From Neisseria sp. MVDL19-042950 (lineage in GTDB: Bacteria; Pseudomonadota; Gammaproteobacteria; Burkholderiales; Neisseriaceae): a DNA stretch of 64,000 bases. Location of the stretch: positions 248,001-312,000 of the forward strand of contig NZ_JAUKWH010000001.1 of NCBI RefSeq assembly GCF_030504625.1, read 5' to 3'. The notes below the pieces were generated by a model. That model had not been told where the DNA came from. It made no database searches and was given only the letters and a program-made list of their open reading frames with translations. Below are positions 1-11,284 of this stretch, one piece after another (the first letter of the stretch is position 1; each line of letters starts with the position of its first letter). A program made the translations under genes and the position numbers.

Positions 1-124
1 TTGGTGTTTATTACAAGATTAAATTTGATAAAGATTGTTTATCTTGGTAAGCAGTTGGGATAAATGGTACAAAAAAGGGTTTGAGTGGGTTTGTGTCGGC
101 TTGATTATATGATCGGCGATTGAT

Positions 125-3100
125 TTATAACCATTCCGCCAGAACAGAGCTGTTTAAATTCCACGCCCAGATGCCGTTGCCGCTGCCGTCCAATCCGCGC
201 AGGAACAGGTAACGCACGGCGATTTGGGGCTGCGGAAGGCCGCGTATCTTGAAATAGCGGGCAACGGCGACGGCGTAAATCAGGGCTTGCAGGTAGTAGT
301 GGTGCTCGGCCATCGCTTCGTTCATGGCCGTTTGGGTGTAGTCGGCGGCGGTGTCGCCCAAGCGGTTGGATTTATAGTCGATAATGCAAACGAGGCCGTC
401 TGAATCCTGATACACCATGTCGATAAAGCCGTTGAGAAAACCTTTCACGGCGGCAAAGTCTAGTTGTTGCGCGGCGGCAACGCATTCGGATGGCAAGTTG
501 AGATGCGGACGGGCAAACCATTCGCGCAGGCGGTTCAGGTTGAAATCGTGCATGTAGAGCGTGAAAGCCATTTCGGGCAGGCGGCGGTCGGCGGCGATAT
601 CGGCTAGGGCGTGTTTGCCGGTGAGCGGGGTTTGGCGGACATGCTCGAGCATGGCGTTGACGGCAGGCAGCCAAGTAGCGTCGAAGCCATAACGGGCAAG
701 GGCGGCGGATATGGCTTCGGTTTGGGAGGTTGCGGAGACGGCGAAGTCGAAATGTTCGAGTATTTCATGCAGGCACACACCGGCGTTGGTGCCGCGCGGA
801 AAGGCGTGGATGCCGTCTGTTCCGCTGTTTTCAGACGGCATCTTTTCAGACGGCCTGTCTATGCTGCTTTCGGCGGGATCGATAGCGGGTTGCAGTTCGT
901 CGCGTTCGGAATCGCGGCTGCGGGTGTGGCGGCTCAAGCCGGTAAAGCTGGTGTGGCGTATCAGCTCGAAAGCTCTCTCGGGAATGCTTGCCGCTTGGTA
1001 GAGGCCGTCTGAAAACTGCATGCCGTGATATACGGTTTGAGTAGGAGCATCCTCCGTGAAAACAAATTCGGTGTTTTCAGAGGCATTGTCAATAAAACGC
1101 TGCCAGTTGGCTTTCAGCATCGCCACGCCTTCTTCGTTTTTGGCCGCTTCGTATGCCGTTTTGTTTTCGCTGCGGGTGGCCTGTCGGCCGCCCTCCAATA
1201 AATAAGCGAAAGTGTTGTCGGCGGTGTCGCTGCAATAAGCGGCGTAAATATTGAGCTGCTCTTCGGCGCGGGTAAGGGCGACATAGAGCAGGCGCAGACG
1301 TTCGGCGAGTTCTTCGTCGGCCAGCAACTCGGTATCGGTGTCGTCGAGCTGGTGTTTGGCAAGCAATACCGCCTGCCGGTTTTGATGAAGAATCTGCCAT
1401 TCGGCGGGTTTGTTGTCGGCGGCATCCCACACGAACGGGCAATACACCAGCGGATACTGCAAACCTTTGGCGGCGTGCATGGTAACGATTTTGACCAAGG
1501 CATCATCACTTTCCAACCGCAAGATGTTGTTTTCGCTGCCGCCGCTTTCTTGTGCAGCCTGAATTTGTTCCAACAGCCACTGGTGCAGCGACGAGGGCGT
1601 GTGGCTTTGCTCGTCTTCTTCGGCCAGATGTTCAAGAATCTGGTGGTAGTTGGTCAGGCTGCGTTCGTTGCCTGATTTGAGCAGCCCTGTTTCGATGCCG
1701 TGCCGCGCGGCAAACTGCTGCATGGCAGCGTAAATGCCGTGTTGCCGCCATGTGGCGGCGGTGGCTTCGGCGGAGGCAATCCATGCGAGCAAGGCGTTTT
1801 CGTCGTGATTGAGGGCGTAGAGTTCGGCTGCGGTTTGCCGGAACAGGATGCTGCCGAGCACGAAACGGAACGGTTCGGTTTGCTGCGGTTGCAGCCAGAA
1901 ACCGAGCAGGGCGGCGACGGCTTCGGCTTCCGGGGTGGCGAATACCGATTCGCGGCTGCGGATAACGCTTTGCACGTTGCGTTTTTTCAGCTCTTGCGAC
2001 ACCAACAATCCTTCGTTGTGGGTGCGCACCAGCACGGCGATCTGCCCCGATTGCAGCGGGCGCGCCTCGGAATCGGCGTTTTTCTGATAATTCAGACGGC
2101 CTGCCGCCGCTTCGTTGAGGGCTTGGGCGATTTCGTCGGCACAATATTCGGCGGCACGGCGGCGCAGCCTTTCTTTGGCGGCGGAATTGTCGTCGTTGCG
2201 GTTAAGCCAGCGCACCTGTATCGCGGGGCGGGCGGGTTTCAGACGGCCTGCTTCGCGCGAGGCGGCGACATCGGCGTAATTGATGTGTTCCAGCACGAAG
2301 GGGCGGTTTTTTTGTTTGAACAATGCGCCGATACCGTTAATCAGCTTGGCATGGCTGCGGTAGTTGGTGGCAAGCGTGTAGTGGTGTTCGGCATCTTCGG
2401 CGGCTTGGAGATAGGCGTAAATGTCGGCACCGCGAAAGCTGTAAATCGCCTGTTTGGGGTCGCCCACCAGAAACAGCGGGTTGCCTTGCCGGATAAACAG
2501 GCGGCTGAAAATTTCGTATTGCAGCGGGTCGGTGTCTTGGAATTCGTCTATCAGCGCCACTTTCCAGTTGTCCGCCACGGTTTCGGCCAAAGTGCGGCGG
2601 TGCGGGCTTTGCGTGAGCGCGTGGTAAACATCGAGCAATAAATCGTCGAAACCGCGTTCGTGGCGGGATTTTTTTTGTTCGGCCAAGGCGTTGTTGATGT
2701 GCTCGAGTAAATCGAGCTGCAAAACGGTGAGGGTGTTTTTTTCTTCTTCCTCGACGGCGGCAAAGTCGCGTTCCAGATTGGCGAGTATTTGCAGGTCGGC
2801 ATAGGCGGCAAGGTCGGGTGCGGTGTTTTTTTTAGTTTCGCTTTCCAATGCATCTACGGCGAACATCGCCAGTTTGTCGTTAGATGCAGGTAAAAGATTG
2901 TTTTCATCGGCTTGTTGCAGCTCGGCAAACAGGTTTTCAAAAGAGGTTTTGCGGTAGCTCCGGCCGTTCAGGTTGGGATATACCCGCCAAAATGTTTCGG
3001 TGAGTGCGGTTAGGTTTTCACGCACTTTTTGCCATGTTTGCTGCAAAGTTGCCGTTGCACCGGCCAAATCGGCTTGAGGCCGTCTGAAAACCAAATACGG

Positions 3101-3742
3101 GCGGCTGATGAATTTTTTTATCTTTGCCAACACGGTTTGCGGGGTTTGTTTGCATTTGAACACCAACCGCGCCAGCAGGGGATCGTCGGACACGTTTGCG
3201 CGCCAGAAGTCTTCGGCGGGTACGAGCAGGCGTTCGCGGTTGTCTTCGGTGAGTTCGACATCAAACGGCACTTGGCAGAGAAAGGCGTAATCGCGCAGCA
3301 GCCGCTGGCAGAAACCGTGGATGGTGTAAATCGCGGCATTGTCGAATTGGCCGATGGCGGCTTTCAGGCGCACAATCAGCCGTGCTTGCGGTTCTTGGCT
3401 TAAGGCTTGGGTAAGCAGCGGCAGAATAAAGCCGTCGTCTTTATGCTCGCGTTCGCAATAGGCTTGCAGGCCGTCTGAATCGTTTACGGCATTCGGATTG
3501 TCTTCCAATGCCCGCAGAACCTCGTCCAAGCGTGCGCGCAAACGGGTTTTCAATTCGGCGGTGGCGGCTTTGGTAAACGTAACCACCAATATGCTTTCGA
3601 CCGGCATTTTCTCGAGCACCACCAGCCGCGTGAACAGTGCGGCAATGCCGTAGGTTTTACCTGTGCCGGCGGAGGCTTCGATCAGATTGGTGCCTTGTAT
3701 GGGAATGGTGAGCGGGTTGAAGGGTTGGTGATGGGCGGGCAT
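125..3742 (-). CDS. recB: Exodeoxyribonuclease V (RecBCD) beta subunit, RecB
   Basis: RecB is the 3'-5' helicase and nuclease subunit of RecBCD, which processes double-strand breaks for RecA-dependent recombination and is used in transformation. The 1205-aa product opens with a UvrD-type Walker A (ASAGTGKT, residues 23-30). It continues with motif II DEFQDTD (near 400), GDPKQAIYSFRGAD (near 427), TMHAAKGLQ (near 752) and LLYVALTRAEEQ (near 817). The C-terminal RecB nuclease domain has GFIDMV and IDYKSN (near 1120). Length is normal for RecB and no frameshift is seen. recC and recD are not in the window. The gene carries eight exact uptake sequences inside its reading frame, more than its neighbours. 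The start follows the family N-terminus, which begins shortly before the Walker A. Confidence 0.96.
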   Translation of the reverse strand: MPAHHQPFNPLTIPIQGTNLIEASAGTGKTYGIAALFTRLVVLEKMPVESILVVTFTKAATAELKTRLRARLDEVLRALEDNPNAVNDSDGLQAYCEREHKDDGFILPLLTQALSQEPQARLIVRLKAAIGQFDNAAIYTIHGFCQRLLRDYAFLCQVPFDVELTEDNRERLLVPAEDFWRANVSDDPLLARLVFKCKQTPQTVLAKIKKFISRPYLVFRRPQADLAGATATLQQTWQKVRENLTALTETFWRVYPNLNGRSYRKTSFENLFAELQQADENNLLPASNDKLAMFAVDALESETKKNTAPDLAAYADLQILANLERDFAAVEEEEKNTLTVLQLDLLEHINNALAEQKKSRHERGFDDLLLDVYHALTQSPHRRTLAETVADNWKVALIDEFQDTDPLQYEIFSRLFIRQGNPLFLVGDPKQAIYSFRGADIYAYLQAAEDAEHHYTLATNYRSHAKLINGIGALFKQKNRPFVLEHINYADVAASREAGRLKPARPAIQVRWLNRNDDNSAAKERLRRRAAEYCADEIAQALNEAAAGRLNYQKNADSEARPLQSGQIAVLVRTHNEGLLVSQELKKRNVQSVIRSRESVFATPEAEAVAALLGFWLQPQQTEPFRFVLGSILFRQTAAELYALNHDENALLAWIASAEATAATWRQHGIYAAMQQFAARHGIETGLLKSGNERSLTNYHQILEHLAEEDEQSHTPSSLHQWLLEQIQAAQESGGSENNILRLESDDALVKIVTMHAAKGLQYPLVYCPFVWDAADNKPAEWQILHQNRQAVLLAKHQLDDTDTELLADEELAERLRLLYVALTRAEEQLNIYAAYCSDTADNTFAYLLEGGRQATRSENKTAYEAAKNEEGVAMLKANWQRFIDNASENTEFVFTEDAPTQTVYHGMQFSDGLYQAASIPERAFELIRHTSFTGLSRHTRSRDSERDELQPAIDPAESSIDRPSEKMPSENSGTDGIHAFPRGTNAGVCLHEILEHFDFAVSATSQTEAISAALARYGFDATWLPAVNAMLEHVRQTPLTGKHALADIAADRRLPEMAFTLYMHDFNLNRLREWFARPHLNLPSECVAAAQQLDFAAVKGFLNGFIDMVYQDSDGLVCIIDYKSNRLGDTAADYTQTAMNEAMAEHHYYLQALIYAVAVARYFKIRGLPQPQIAVRYLFLRGLDGSGNGIWAWNLNSSVLAEWL

Positions 3743-3808
3743 GGCGGTGGGAGTGTTAATCGGTTGGCGGCATCATAGCATTTCTTTGAGGAATCAGGGG
3801 AATGGAAA

Positions 3809-3839
3809 AGGCCGTCTGAAATGGGGTTTCAGACGGCCT
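3809..3839 (-). terminator. Inverted DUS pair, terminator of the yfeX-like gene
   Basis: A 13-bp perfect inverted repeat made of AGGCCGTCTGAAA and its complement with a 5-nt loop lies just past the end of the peroxidase gene. A further single DUS at 3862-3873 lies between this hairpin and the stop codon. Paired DUS acting as terminators is well established in Neisseria. Confidence 0.7.
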
Positions 3840-3875
3840 GATCGGAAGGCTTTTTCAAAGAGGCCGTCTGAAAAG

Positions 3876-4778
3876 TTACAAATCCTGCAAACGTTCTACC
3901 GAAGGCGCATAATAGTAAGCACCTGAAACGGCGGCGGAAAGATGTTTCAGCAGCAAGTCTGTTTTGCCGTCGGTATCGCCGAACATACTCAGAAGTTGGG
4001 CTTCGATATTGTGCAATGTGCCGCAATAAGCAATAAACATCAGCCCGTGTTCGCCCGATGCCGTGCCGTAGGGCAGGCTGCGGCGCACGATTTTCAAGCC
4101 GACACCGTTTTCTTTGATGTTGACGCGGCCCAAGTGTGAATCGGGCAGGCGCACGTCTTTGCTGAATTCTTCGTTGGCTTCTTTGCTGCGGCCTACGGCG
4201 GCTTCTTGTTCGGCCAGTGGCACTTGATTCCATTTTTTCAAGTCGTGGCGGTATTTTTGCAATAATACGTAGCTGCCGCCGCTGTCGGGTCTGCCCGAAG
4301 GAATCGTGCCGACCGCCTGTATTTTTTCGTCGCCGTGCGGGTTTTCGGTGCCGTCTACAAAACCGTCCAAACCGCGTTCTTCAATCCAACGGAAGCCATG
4401 GGTTTCGTCTTTTACATCAATGTCGTCGCCGAATACATCGAGTATTTCCATGGCCAGAGAAAAGTTTGCATCGGGGCGCAGAGATTGGATGTGGAACATA
4501 ATGTCGCGCTGGGTGGCGGGGGCAAGGCCATTGCCGAGCGGTACGAAAGGTTTGATTTCGCTGCCTTCCTGCGTGTGGCCGAAACCTTTCCAATATTCGC
4601 TGCCGAATGCAATCGTGAGGCCGAGTACGGCATCGGGGTATTGGTTTTGTAGTTTGGCGAGGGTTTCGAGGCTTTGGCGGCAGGCGGTTTTAATCTGCTC
4701 ACGGCCGCCTTTGATATTGGCTTCAATAAATATGGCGGCTTTGCTGTGATCTGGAATGATGGCGGTTTGCGGTTTCAT
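3876..4778 (-). CDS. yfeX: Dyp-type heme peroxidase, YfeX family
   Basis: This is a cytosolic heme-binding DyP-type peroxidase of the YfeX group, which oxidises porphyrinogens and dyes with peroxide; its physiological substrate is debated. The 300-aa product matches E. coli YfeX in length and in many stretches. These include the family signature GFVDGTENP (near residue 142), RTK/RSKEANEE, LPYGTASGEHGL and LSMFGDTDGK. The proximal heme His is in DSHLGRVN (near 214). There is no signal peptide. It is a single gene, divergent from the downstream metallophosphoesterase with a 75-bp shared promoter gap, and ends at a DUS hairpin. Confidence 0.93.
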   Translation of the reverse strand: MKPQTAIIPDHSKAAIFIEANIKGGREQIKTACRQSLETLAKLQNQYPDAVLGLTIAFGSEYWKGFGHTQEGSEIKPFVPLGNGLAPATQRDIMFHIQSLRPDANFSLAMEILDVFGDDIDVKDETHGFRWIEERGLDGFVDGTENPHGDEKIQAVGTIPSGRPDSGGSYVLLQKYRHDLKKWNQVPLAEQEAAVGRSKEANEEFSKDVRLPDSHLGRVNIKENGVGLKIVRRSLPYGTASGEHGLMFIAYCGTLHNIEAQLLSMFGDTDGKTDLLLKHLSAAVSGAYYYAPSVERLQDL

Positions 4779-4853
4779 TATGTTATGTTCCTTTCAAAAC
4801 AAATTATTATAAGATTATAACTGATACGTGCAATCAGTTTAACGGGAATATTT

Positions 4854-5942
4854 ATGAGAATATTTGCTTTTATTTTGATTTTGCTCCTGTTGCAGCTTTC
4901 CACCTATGGTTTGGGACGTTCGCTGCAATGGTTGCTTGCACCTTATATCGGCCAACACGGTAAACACCGGTTGATGGGCGCAGCGTTTTTCATTACCAAC
5001 GCGCTGATTGCAGGATTGGTTTTTCAGCTTGGCCACGCAGTGTTCCGCTGGATGGCTTTGTGGATGGTGTTGCTGCTGTTCGTGATGTATGCGGCGTTGG
5101 CTACGTTTGCGCTGTATCTGTTGCTGCGACGTTTTATGCGGCAAAAGCCCATGTCGCGCAGTTTGCGGTTGTTTGCGCCATTGTTTGTAGCCGCGCTGCT
5201 CGGTTGGTCGCTTTACCATGCTTATACGCCGGTTGTACGGCATGCAGAAATTACGATCGATAAACCGCTGGAAAAACCGTTGCGTATCGGCATGGCCAGC
5301 GATATGCATTTGGGCGTGCTGTTCGGAGCCCGCCAGTTGGACAAACTGGCGGACATTATGAACCGTGAAAAAGTAGACATTATCCTGCTGCCCGGCGATT
5401 TGATGGACGATAACGTGAAAGCCTACCGTGCGGAAAATATGCGCCCGCACTTGGAAAAACTGCGCGCACCGTTGGGCGTGTATGCCACGCTGGGCAATCA
5501 TGATTTGTTCGGGCACGAACGGAAAATCTATGAAGAAGTGAGCAAGGCCGGTATTCGCGTGTTGACTAACGAAAGCATTGTGGTCGATCGCCGGTTGCTG
5601 GTGGTGGGACGTAACGACGATTTGGATAGAAACCGCCCCTCGGCTGAAAAATTGTTGGAAAACGAAGATACTTCCATGCCGGTATTGCTGATGGATCACC
5701 GGCCTACCGACATTGCGCTTCATGCCGGACTGCCGATAGACGTGCAGGTTTCCGGCCACGTGCATAACGGCCAAATCGCTCCGGCCAATTTGATTGTCCG
5801 CTTTCTGAACCGCCTACATTACGGTTACGAGCAAATCGGCAACGGCCATTTTTTTGTTACTTCGGGTTACGGCTTTTGGGGCGTACCGTTGCGCTTGGGC
5901 TCGCAGTCGGAAGTATGGATTATCGATGTGGCGGGCAAATAG
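4854..5942 (+). CDS. Membrane-anchored metallophosphoesterase (YkuE/YaeI-like)
   Basis: This is a calcineurin-like phosphoesterase with a membrane N-terminus. The first 115 or so residues contain several hydrophobic segments (for example RIFAFILILLLLQLS). The rest carries the complete dimetal motif set: SDMHLG (near 150), LPGDLMDD, LGNHD and SGHVHNGQ. Proteins of this type hydrolyse phosphodiesters at the membrane surface, and relatives such as YkuE and YaeI act on lipid or UDP-sugar substrates. The substrate here cannot be read from sequence. It is a single gene, divergent from yfeX, followed by a double terminator. Confidence 0.85.
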   Translation: MRIFAFILILLLLQLSTYGLGRSLQWLLAPYIGQHGKHRLMGAAFFITNALIAGLVFQLGHAVFRWMALWMVLLLFVMYAALATFALYLLLRRFMRQKPMSRSLRLFAPLFVAALLGWSLYHAYTPVVRHAEITIDKPLEKPLRIGMASDMHLGVLFGARQLDKLADIMNREKVDIILLPGDLMDDNVKAYRAENMRPHLEKLRAPLGVYATLGNHDLFGHERKIYEEVSKAGIRVLTNESIVVDRRLLVVGRNDDLDRNRPSAEKLLENEDTSMPVLLMDHRPTDIALHAGLPIDVQVSGHVHNGQIAPANLIVRFLNRLHYGYEQIGNGHFFVTSGYGFWGVPLRLGSQSEVWIIDVAGK

Positions 5943-5956
5943 CTGAAAATGGCTTG

Positions 5957-6021
5957 AGGCCGTCTGAAAACATTTCAGACGGCCTTGAATAAAAAGCTCC
6001 CGATTAGGGAGCTTTTGTTTT
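5957..6021. terminator. Back-to-back terminators between the phosphoesterase gene and pyrG
   Basis: An inverted DUS pair (5957-5985) is followed by a second hairpin, AAAAGCTCCC-loop-GGGAGCTTTT (5992-6016), with T runs on both sides. The second can act in both directions and so can end both convergent genes. Confidence 0.8.
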
Positions 6022-6040
6022 TATCAACGGAGCAGGCGAA

Positions 6041-7792
<1,752 letters not shown>

Positions 7793-9463
7793 CTAGGCTT
7801 TTTTGGCTTCTTCGCGCAGTTCGCGGCGGAGGATTTTGCCGACGTTTGATTTCGGCAACTCGTCGCGGAATTCGATGTCTTTCGGCACTTTGTAGGCGGT
7901 CATCTCGGTGCGGCAGAAGGCGATAAGCTCTTCTTTGGTGAGCGAGGGGTCTTTTTTCACCACGAAGAGTTTCAGGGCTTCGCCGGTTTTTTCGCTGGCT
8001 ACGCCGATACAGGCGACTTCGAGCACTTTGTCGTGGTGGGCGACCACTTCTTCGATTTCGTTGGGATAGACGTTGAAGCCGGAAACGACAATCAGGTCTT
8101 TTTTGCGGTCAACCAGTTTGAACCAGCCTTTTTCGTCAACCACGGCGATGTCGCCGGTTTCGAGGAAGCCGCGGCTGTCGATGGCTTTGGCGGTTTCTTC
8201 GGGGCGGTTCCAATAGCCTTTCATCACTTGCGGGCCGCGCACCCACATTTCGCCGGGTTGTCCTACCGGCACTTCTTTGCCGTCGGCATCACGCAGTTCG
8301 ATTTCGGTGGAAGGCACGGGCAGGCCGATGCTGCCGGTGTAGGAAGGAATGCTGAGCGGGTTGCAGCATACGCCGGGGCTGGCTTCGGTAAGGCCGTAGG
8401 CTTCGACAATCGGCGTGCCGGTGATGTTTTTCCATTTTTCGGCCACAGGTTTTTGGGTGGCCATGCCGCCGGCTAAGGTGAGCTTGAGGGCGGAGAAGTC
8501 GATTTCGGCCAGTTCGGGGCGGTTGACCATGGCGTTAAACAAGGTGTTTACACCGATGAATACGCTGATTTTTTCTTTTTTCAATTCGCCCATGAAGCCT
8601 TTCATGTCGCGCGGATTGGTAATCAGCAGGATTTTGGCGCCGGCTTGGGTGAAGATCATCAGGTTAATGGTTAAGGCCAAGATGTGGTAGAGCGGCAGGG
8701 CGGCAATCACGATTTCTTTGCCGGGTTCCAATAAATTTTTAATCCATTCGGCGGCCTGCTGCATATTGGCGCAGATGTTGCCGTGGGTGAGGATGGCACC
8801 TTTGGCCACGCCGGTGGTGCCGCCGGTGTATTGCAGAAAGGCGGTGTCGTCGCGGGTGAGGGTAACCGGCGTGAACGGATGCGCCGCACCTTCTTTTAAG
8901 GCCGTCTGAAAAGGAATGGCGTTGGCGATGCGGTATTCGGGCACCATTTTTTTGACTTTGCGCACCACGAAGTTCATCAGCTTGCCTTTCAAGCCGAACA
9001 TATCGCCGACGCTGGCGACAATCACGTTTTTCACTTTGGTGCGCGGCAAAACCAATTCCAGCGTGTTGGCGAAGTTTTCCAGCACCACGATGGTGGTCGC
9101 GCCGCTGTCGTTGAGTTGGTGTTCGAGTTCGCGCGGGGTGTAAAGCGGATTGGTGTTGACAACTATCATGCCTGCTTTCAATGCGCCGAAGAGGGCGATG
9201 GGGTATTGCAGCAGGTTGGGCATCATGATGGCGACGCGTTCGCCGCGCGGCAGTTTGAGGCTGTGTTGCAGGAACGAGGCGAAGTTTTCGGCCAGCTTGG
9301 CGGTTTCGGCGTAGGTGAGGGTTTTGCCCATGTTTTGAAAAGCGGGCAGATGGCCGTGTTTGCTTACGCTTTCTTGAAACACTTCGATAATCGAGTTGTA
9401 GCGTTCGGTGTCGATTTCGGCATTGATGCCTTGCTCGTAGCTTTGGAGCCAGATTTTTTCCAT
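7793..9463 (-). CDS. fadD: Long-chain fatty acid-CoA ligase (AMP-forming)
   Basis: The enzyme activates long-chain fatty acids to acyl-CoA through an acyl-AMP, at the inner face of the cytoplasmic membrane. The 556-aa product has the ATP/AMP signature TGGTTGVAKG (near 211), YGLTEASP, the hinge and loop block DRKKDLIVVSGFNVYPNEIEE, and the catalytic Lys region KSNVGKILRREL. The track gives an 896-aa ORF. Its first 340 residues are an out-of-frame reading of the upstream mnmA gene. The true start MEKIWLQSYEQG has a good ribosome site (AAGGAAAC) just upstream. Confidence 0.94.
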   Translation of the reverse strand: MEKIWLQSYEQGINAEIDTERYNSIIEVFQESVSKHGHLPAFQNMGKTLTYAETAKLAENFASFLQHSLKLPRGERVAIMMPNLLQYPIALFGALKAGMIVVNTNPLYTPRELEHQLNDSGATTIVVLENFANTLELVLPRTKVKNVIVASVGDMFGLKGKLMNFVVRKVKKMVPEYRIANAIPFQTALKEGAAHPFTPVTLTRDDTAFLQYTGGTTGVAKGAILTHGNICANMQQAAEWIKNLLEPGKEIVIAALPLYHILALTINLMIFTQAGAKILLITNPRDMKGFMGELKKEKISVFIGVNTLFNAMVNRPELAEIDFSALKLTLAGGMATQKPVAEKWKNITGTPIVEAYGLTEASPGVCCNPLSIPSYTGSIGLPVPSTEIELRDADGKEVPVGQPGEMWVRGPQVMKGYWNRPEETAKAIDSRGFLETGDIAVVDEKGWFKLVDRKKDLIVVSGFNVYPNEIEEVVAHHDKVLEVACIGVASEKTGEALKLFVVKKDPSLTKEELIAFCRTEMTAYKVPKDIEFRDELPKSNVGKILRRELREEAKKA

Positions 9464-9484
9464 AAAGTGAGTTTCCTTGTTGTG

Positions 9485-9523
9485 AGGCCGTCTGAAAATC
9501 AGGTTGGCTTTTTCAGACGGCCT
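9485..9523 (-). terminator. Inverted DUS pair after mnmA
   Basis: A 14-bp stem of two opposed DUS copies lies between the mnmA stop and the fadD start codon, so the two same-strand genes are probably separate transcripts. Confidence 0.65.
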
Positions 9524-9528
9524 GACTG

Positions 9529-10632
9529 TTATTGTGTAATGATAACGGGTTTGTCGGTAGCCGTAATGATGCCGCCGCCCAAGCATACGTCGCCGTCGTA
9601 GAGTACGGCGGATTGGCCGGGAGTAACGGCCCATTGCGGTTCGTCGAACAGCAGCTCGGCGGTTTCGTCGTCGATGTAGCGCAGCTCGCACGGCGCATCG
9701 GCCATGCGGTAGCGGGTTTTGCAGGTGTAGCGGCCTTCGGCGGGGCGTTCGGGCAGTGTCCAGCTCAAATCGTTCATGGTCAGGCTCTTGGTGTAGAGCA
9801 GCGGGTGGTCGTGGCCTTGTACGACGATTAATCGGTTGCGGGTTAAATCTTTGCCGGCAACAAACCACGGTTCGCCCGCGCCGCCTATGCCCAAGCCTTT
9901 GCGCTGGCCGATGGTGTAGAACATCAGGCCGACGTGTCCGCCTACTTTTTTGCCCTCGGGCGTAACCATGTCGCCGTTGTCGGTGGGCAGGTATTTTTGC
10001 AGGAACTCGCGGAACGGGCGTTCGCCGATAAAGCAGATGCCGGTGCTGTCTTTTTTGGCGGCGGTCGGCAGTTTGGCTGCGGCGGCGAGGCGGCGGACTT
10101 CGGGTTTTTCCAAGTCGCCGAGCGGGAAGATGGCGCGTTCGAGCTGGTGCGGTTTGAGGCGGTATAAAAAGTAGCTTTGGTCTTTGTTGTTGTCGAGACC
10201 TTTGAGCAGGTAGTGCACGCCGTTGCGCACTTCTTTGCGGGCGTAGTGGCCGGTGGCGATCACGTCTGCGCCTTGTTCGACGGCGTAGTCGAGAAAGCAT
10301 TTGAATTTGATTTCGGCGTTGCACAATACGTCGGGATTGGGCGTGCGGCCTGCTTGATATTCTTTGAGGAAGTAGGCGAAGACGTTGTCTTTGTATTGGG
10401 CGGCGAAATTGACGATGTCGATGTCGATGCCGATGATGTCGGCCACCGACATGGCATCGAGTGAATCTTGTTTGATGCTGCAATATTCGTCGTTGTTGTC
10501 GTCTTCCCAGTTTTGCATGAAAACGCCGCGCACTTGGTGGCCTTGTTCTTTGAGAAGGTACGCGGTAACGGAGGAATCAACGCCGCCGGATAAGCCGACG
10601 ATGATGTTTTGCGGGGTGTTCGATATGTGCAT
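9529..10632 (-). CDS. mnmA: tRNA-specific 2-thiouridylase
   Basis: MnmA thiolates U34 of tRNA Glu, Gln and Lys using a persulfide relay and ATP. The 367-aa product has the PP-loop SGGVDSS (residues 14-20), the first catalytic Cys in [12 protein letters not shown] (near 103) and the second in [11 protein letters not shown] (near 200). Length and motif order are standard. The ATG at 10632 starts a short N-terminal extension before the PP-loop, usual for this family. Confidence 0.96.
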   Translation of the reverse strand: MHISNTPQNIIVGLSGGVDSSVTAYLLKEQGHQVRGVFMQNWEDDNNDEYCSIKQDSLDAMSVADIIGIDIDIVNFAAQYKDNVFAYFLKEYQAGRTPNPDVLCNAEIKFKCFLDYAVEQGADVIATGHYARKEVRNGVHYLLKGLDNNKDQSYFLYRLKPHQLERAIFPLGDLEKPEVRRLAAAAKLPTAAKKDSTGICFIGERPFREFLQKYLPTDNGDMVTPEGKKVGGHVGLMFYTIGQRKGLGIGGAGEPWFVAGKDLTRNRLIVVQGHDHPLLYTKSLTMNDLSWTLPERPAEGRYTCKTRYRMADAPCELRYIDDETAELLFDEPQWAVTPGQSAVLYDGDVCLGGGIITATDKPVIITQ

Positions 10633-10703
10633 GATGCAGATGCGGAAAATGGGGCGGGAATTTAAAGAAGAATTTTAACACAGGTTGGGTTGGTGTTAAG
10701 AAG

Positions 10704-10754
10704 AGGCTGTCTGAAAAGAATCGGGGTTGCGGAGGCGATGTTTTCAGACGGCCT
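10704..10754 (-). terminator. DUS hairpin with one variant arm after elaA
   Basis: The left arm is AGGCTGTCTGAAAA, a one-base DUS variant. The right arm is the exact complement of the normal form, so the RNA stem keeps pairing through a G-U. It lies just past the elaA stop. Confidence 0.6.
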
Positions 10755-10760
10755 GTTTGC

Positions 10761-11207
10761 TTAACGGGTAAAACGCATGTCGATGTGGGGGATGCCGTCT
10801 TCCAAATATTCTTCCGATACGGCTTCGTAGCCGAACCGCCGGTAAAACGGCAGCAGGTAGGTTTGGGCTTGCAGGTAGATGGTGCGGCACTGCCAGACGG
10901 TTTGGATGTAATCCATGCTGCGTTGCAGGGCTTCGGCAGCAAGACCCTGCCTGCGGTATTCGGCGGCAACGGCCAATCGGCCTATGGCTGCGGGGGCGAT
11001 GGGATGGTCGGGCATTTTGAGAATGCGGGCGTAAGCGGCAACGGTATTTTCGTTGCCATAGTAAATGTGCACGGCTTCGAGGTCGAGGCCGTCTGAATCT
11101 AAAAATGCACAGTTTTGTTCGACCACGAAAATACGGCTGCGTAATTGCAGGATGCGGTAAAGCTCAAGGTTGGTAAGTTGGGGGAAGGTTTTGCTGTGCC
11201 ATTGCAT
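10761..11207 (-). CDS. elaA: GNAT-family N-acetyltransferase, ElaA type
   Basis: The product is a small acetyl-CoA-dependent acetyltransferase matching E. coli ElaA along its length: LQLRSRIFVVEQNCAF near the N-terminus, VAAYARILK, the acetyl-CoA loop region IGRLAVAAEYRRQGLA, and the C-terminal EDGIPHIDM. The in vivo substrate of ElaA is not settled. The track begins at a TTG 39 bp further upstream. I prefer the ATG at 11207 (MQWHSKTF) because it aligns with the family N-terminus; this gives 148 aa. Neither start has a strong ribosome site. Confidence 0.85.
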   Translation of the reverse strand: MQWHSKTFPQLTNLELYRILQLRSRIFVVEQNCAFLDSDGLDLEAVHIYYGNENTVAAYARILKMPDHPIAPAAIGRLAVAAEYRRQGLAAEALQRSMDYIQTVWQCRTIYLQAQTYLLPFYRRFGYEAVSEEYLEDGIPHIDMRFTR

Positions 11208-11244
11208 ATTGATGGTTCGGTAAACAATAGGGTGGATAAATATC

Positions 11245-11280
11245 AAAGGCCGTCTGAATGTTTATTTTCAGACGGCCTTT
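11245..11280 (-). terminator. Inverted DUS pair after the ydgA-family gene
   Basis: The 14-bp stem AAAGGCCGTCTGAA with an 8-nt loop lies 4 bp past the stop codon of the YdgA-family gene, in the gap before elaA. Confidence 0.7.
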
Positions 11281-11284
11281 CGGA

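Noticed and set aside
4839-5774. 311-aa antisense ORF over the metallophosphoesterase gene
   Set aside because: It is the shadow of a gene with a complete metallophosphoesterase motif set. It contains no recognisable domain.
9464-10483. The first 340 residues of the 896-aa ORF 7793..10483, which could suggest a fusion protein before FadD
   Set aside because: This part is an alternative frame of mnmA on the same strand. It is Arg/His-rich low-complexity sequence and crosses a DUS terminator. FadD starts at 9463 with its own ribosome site.
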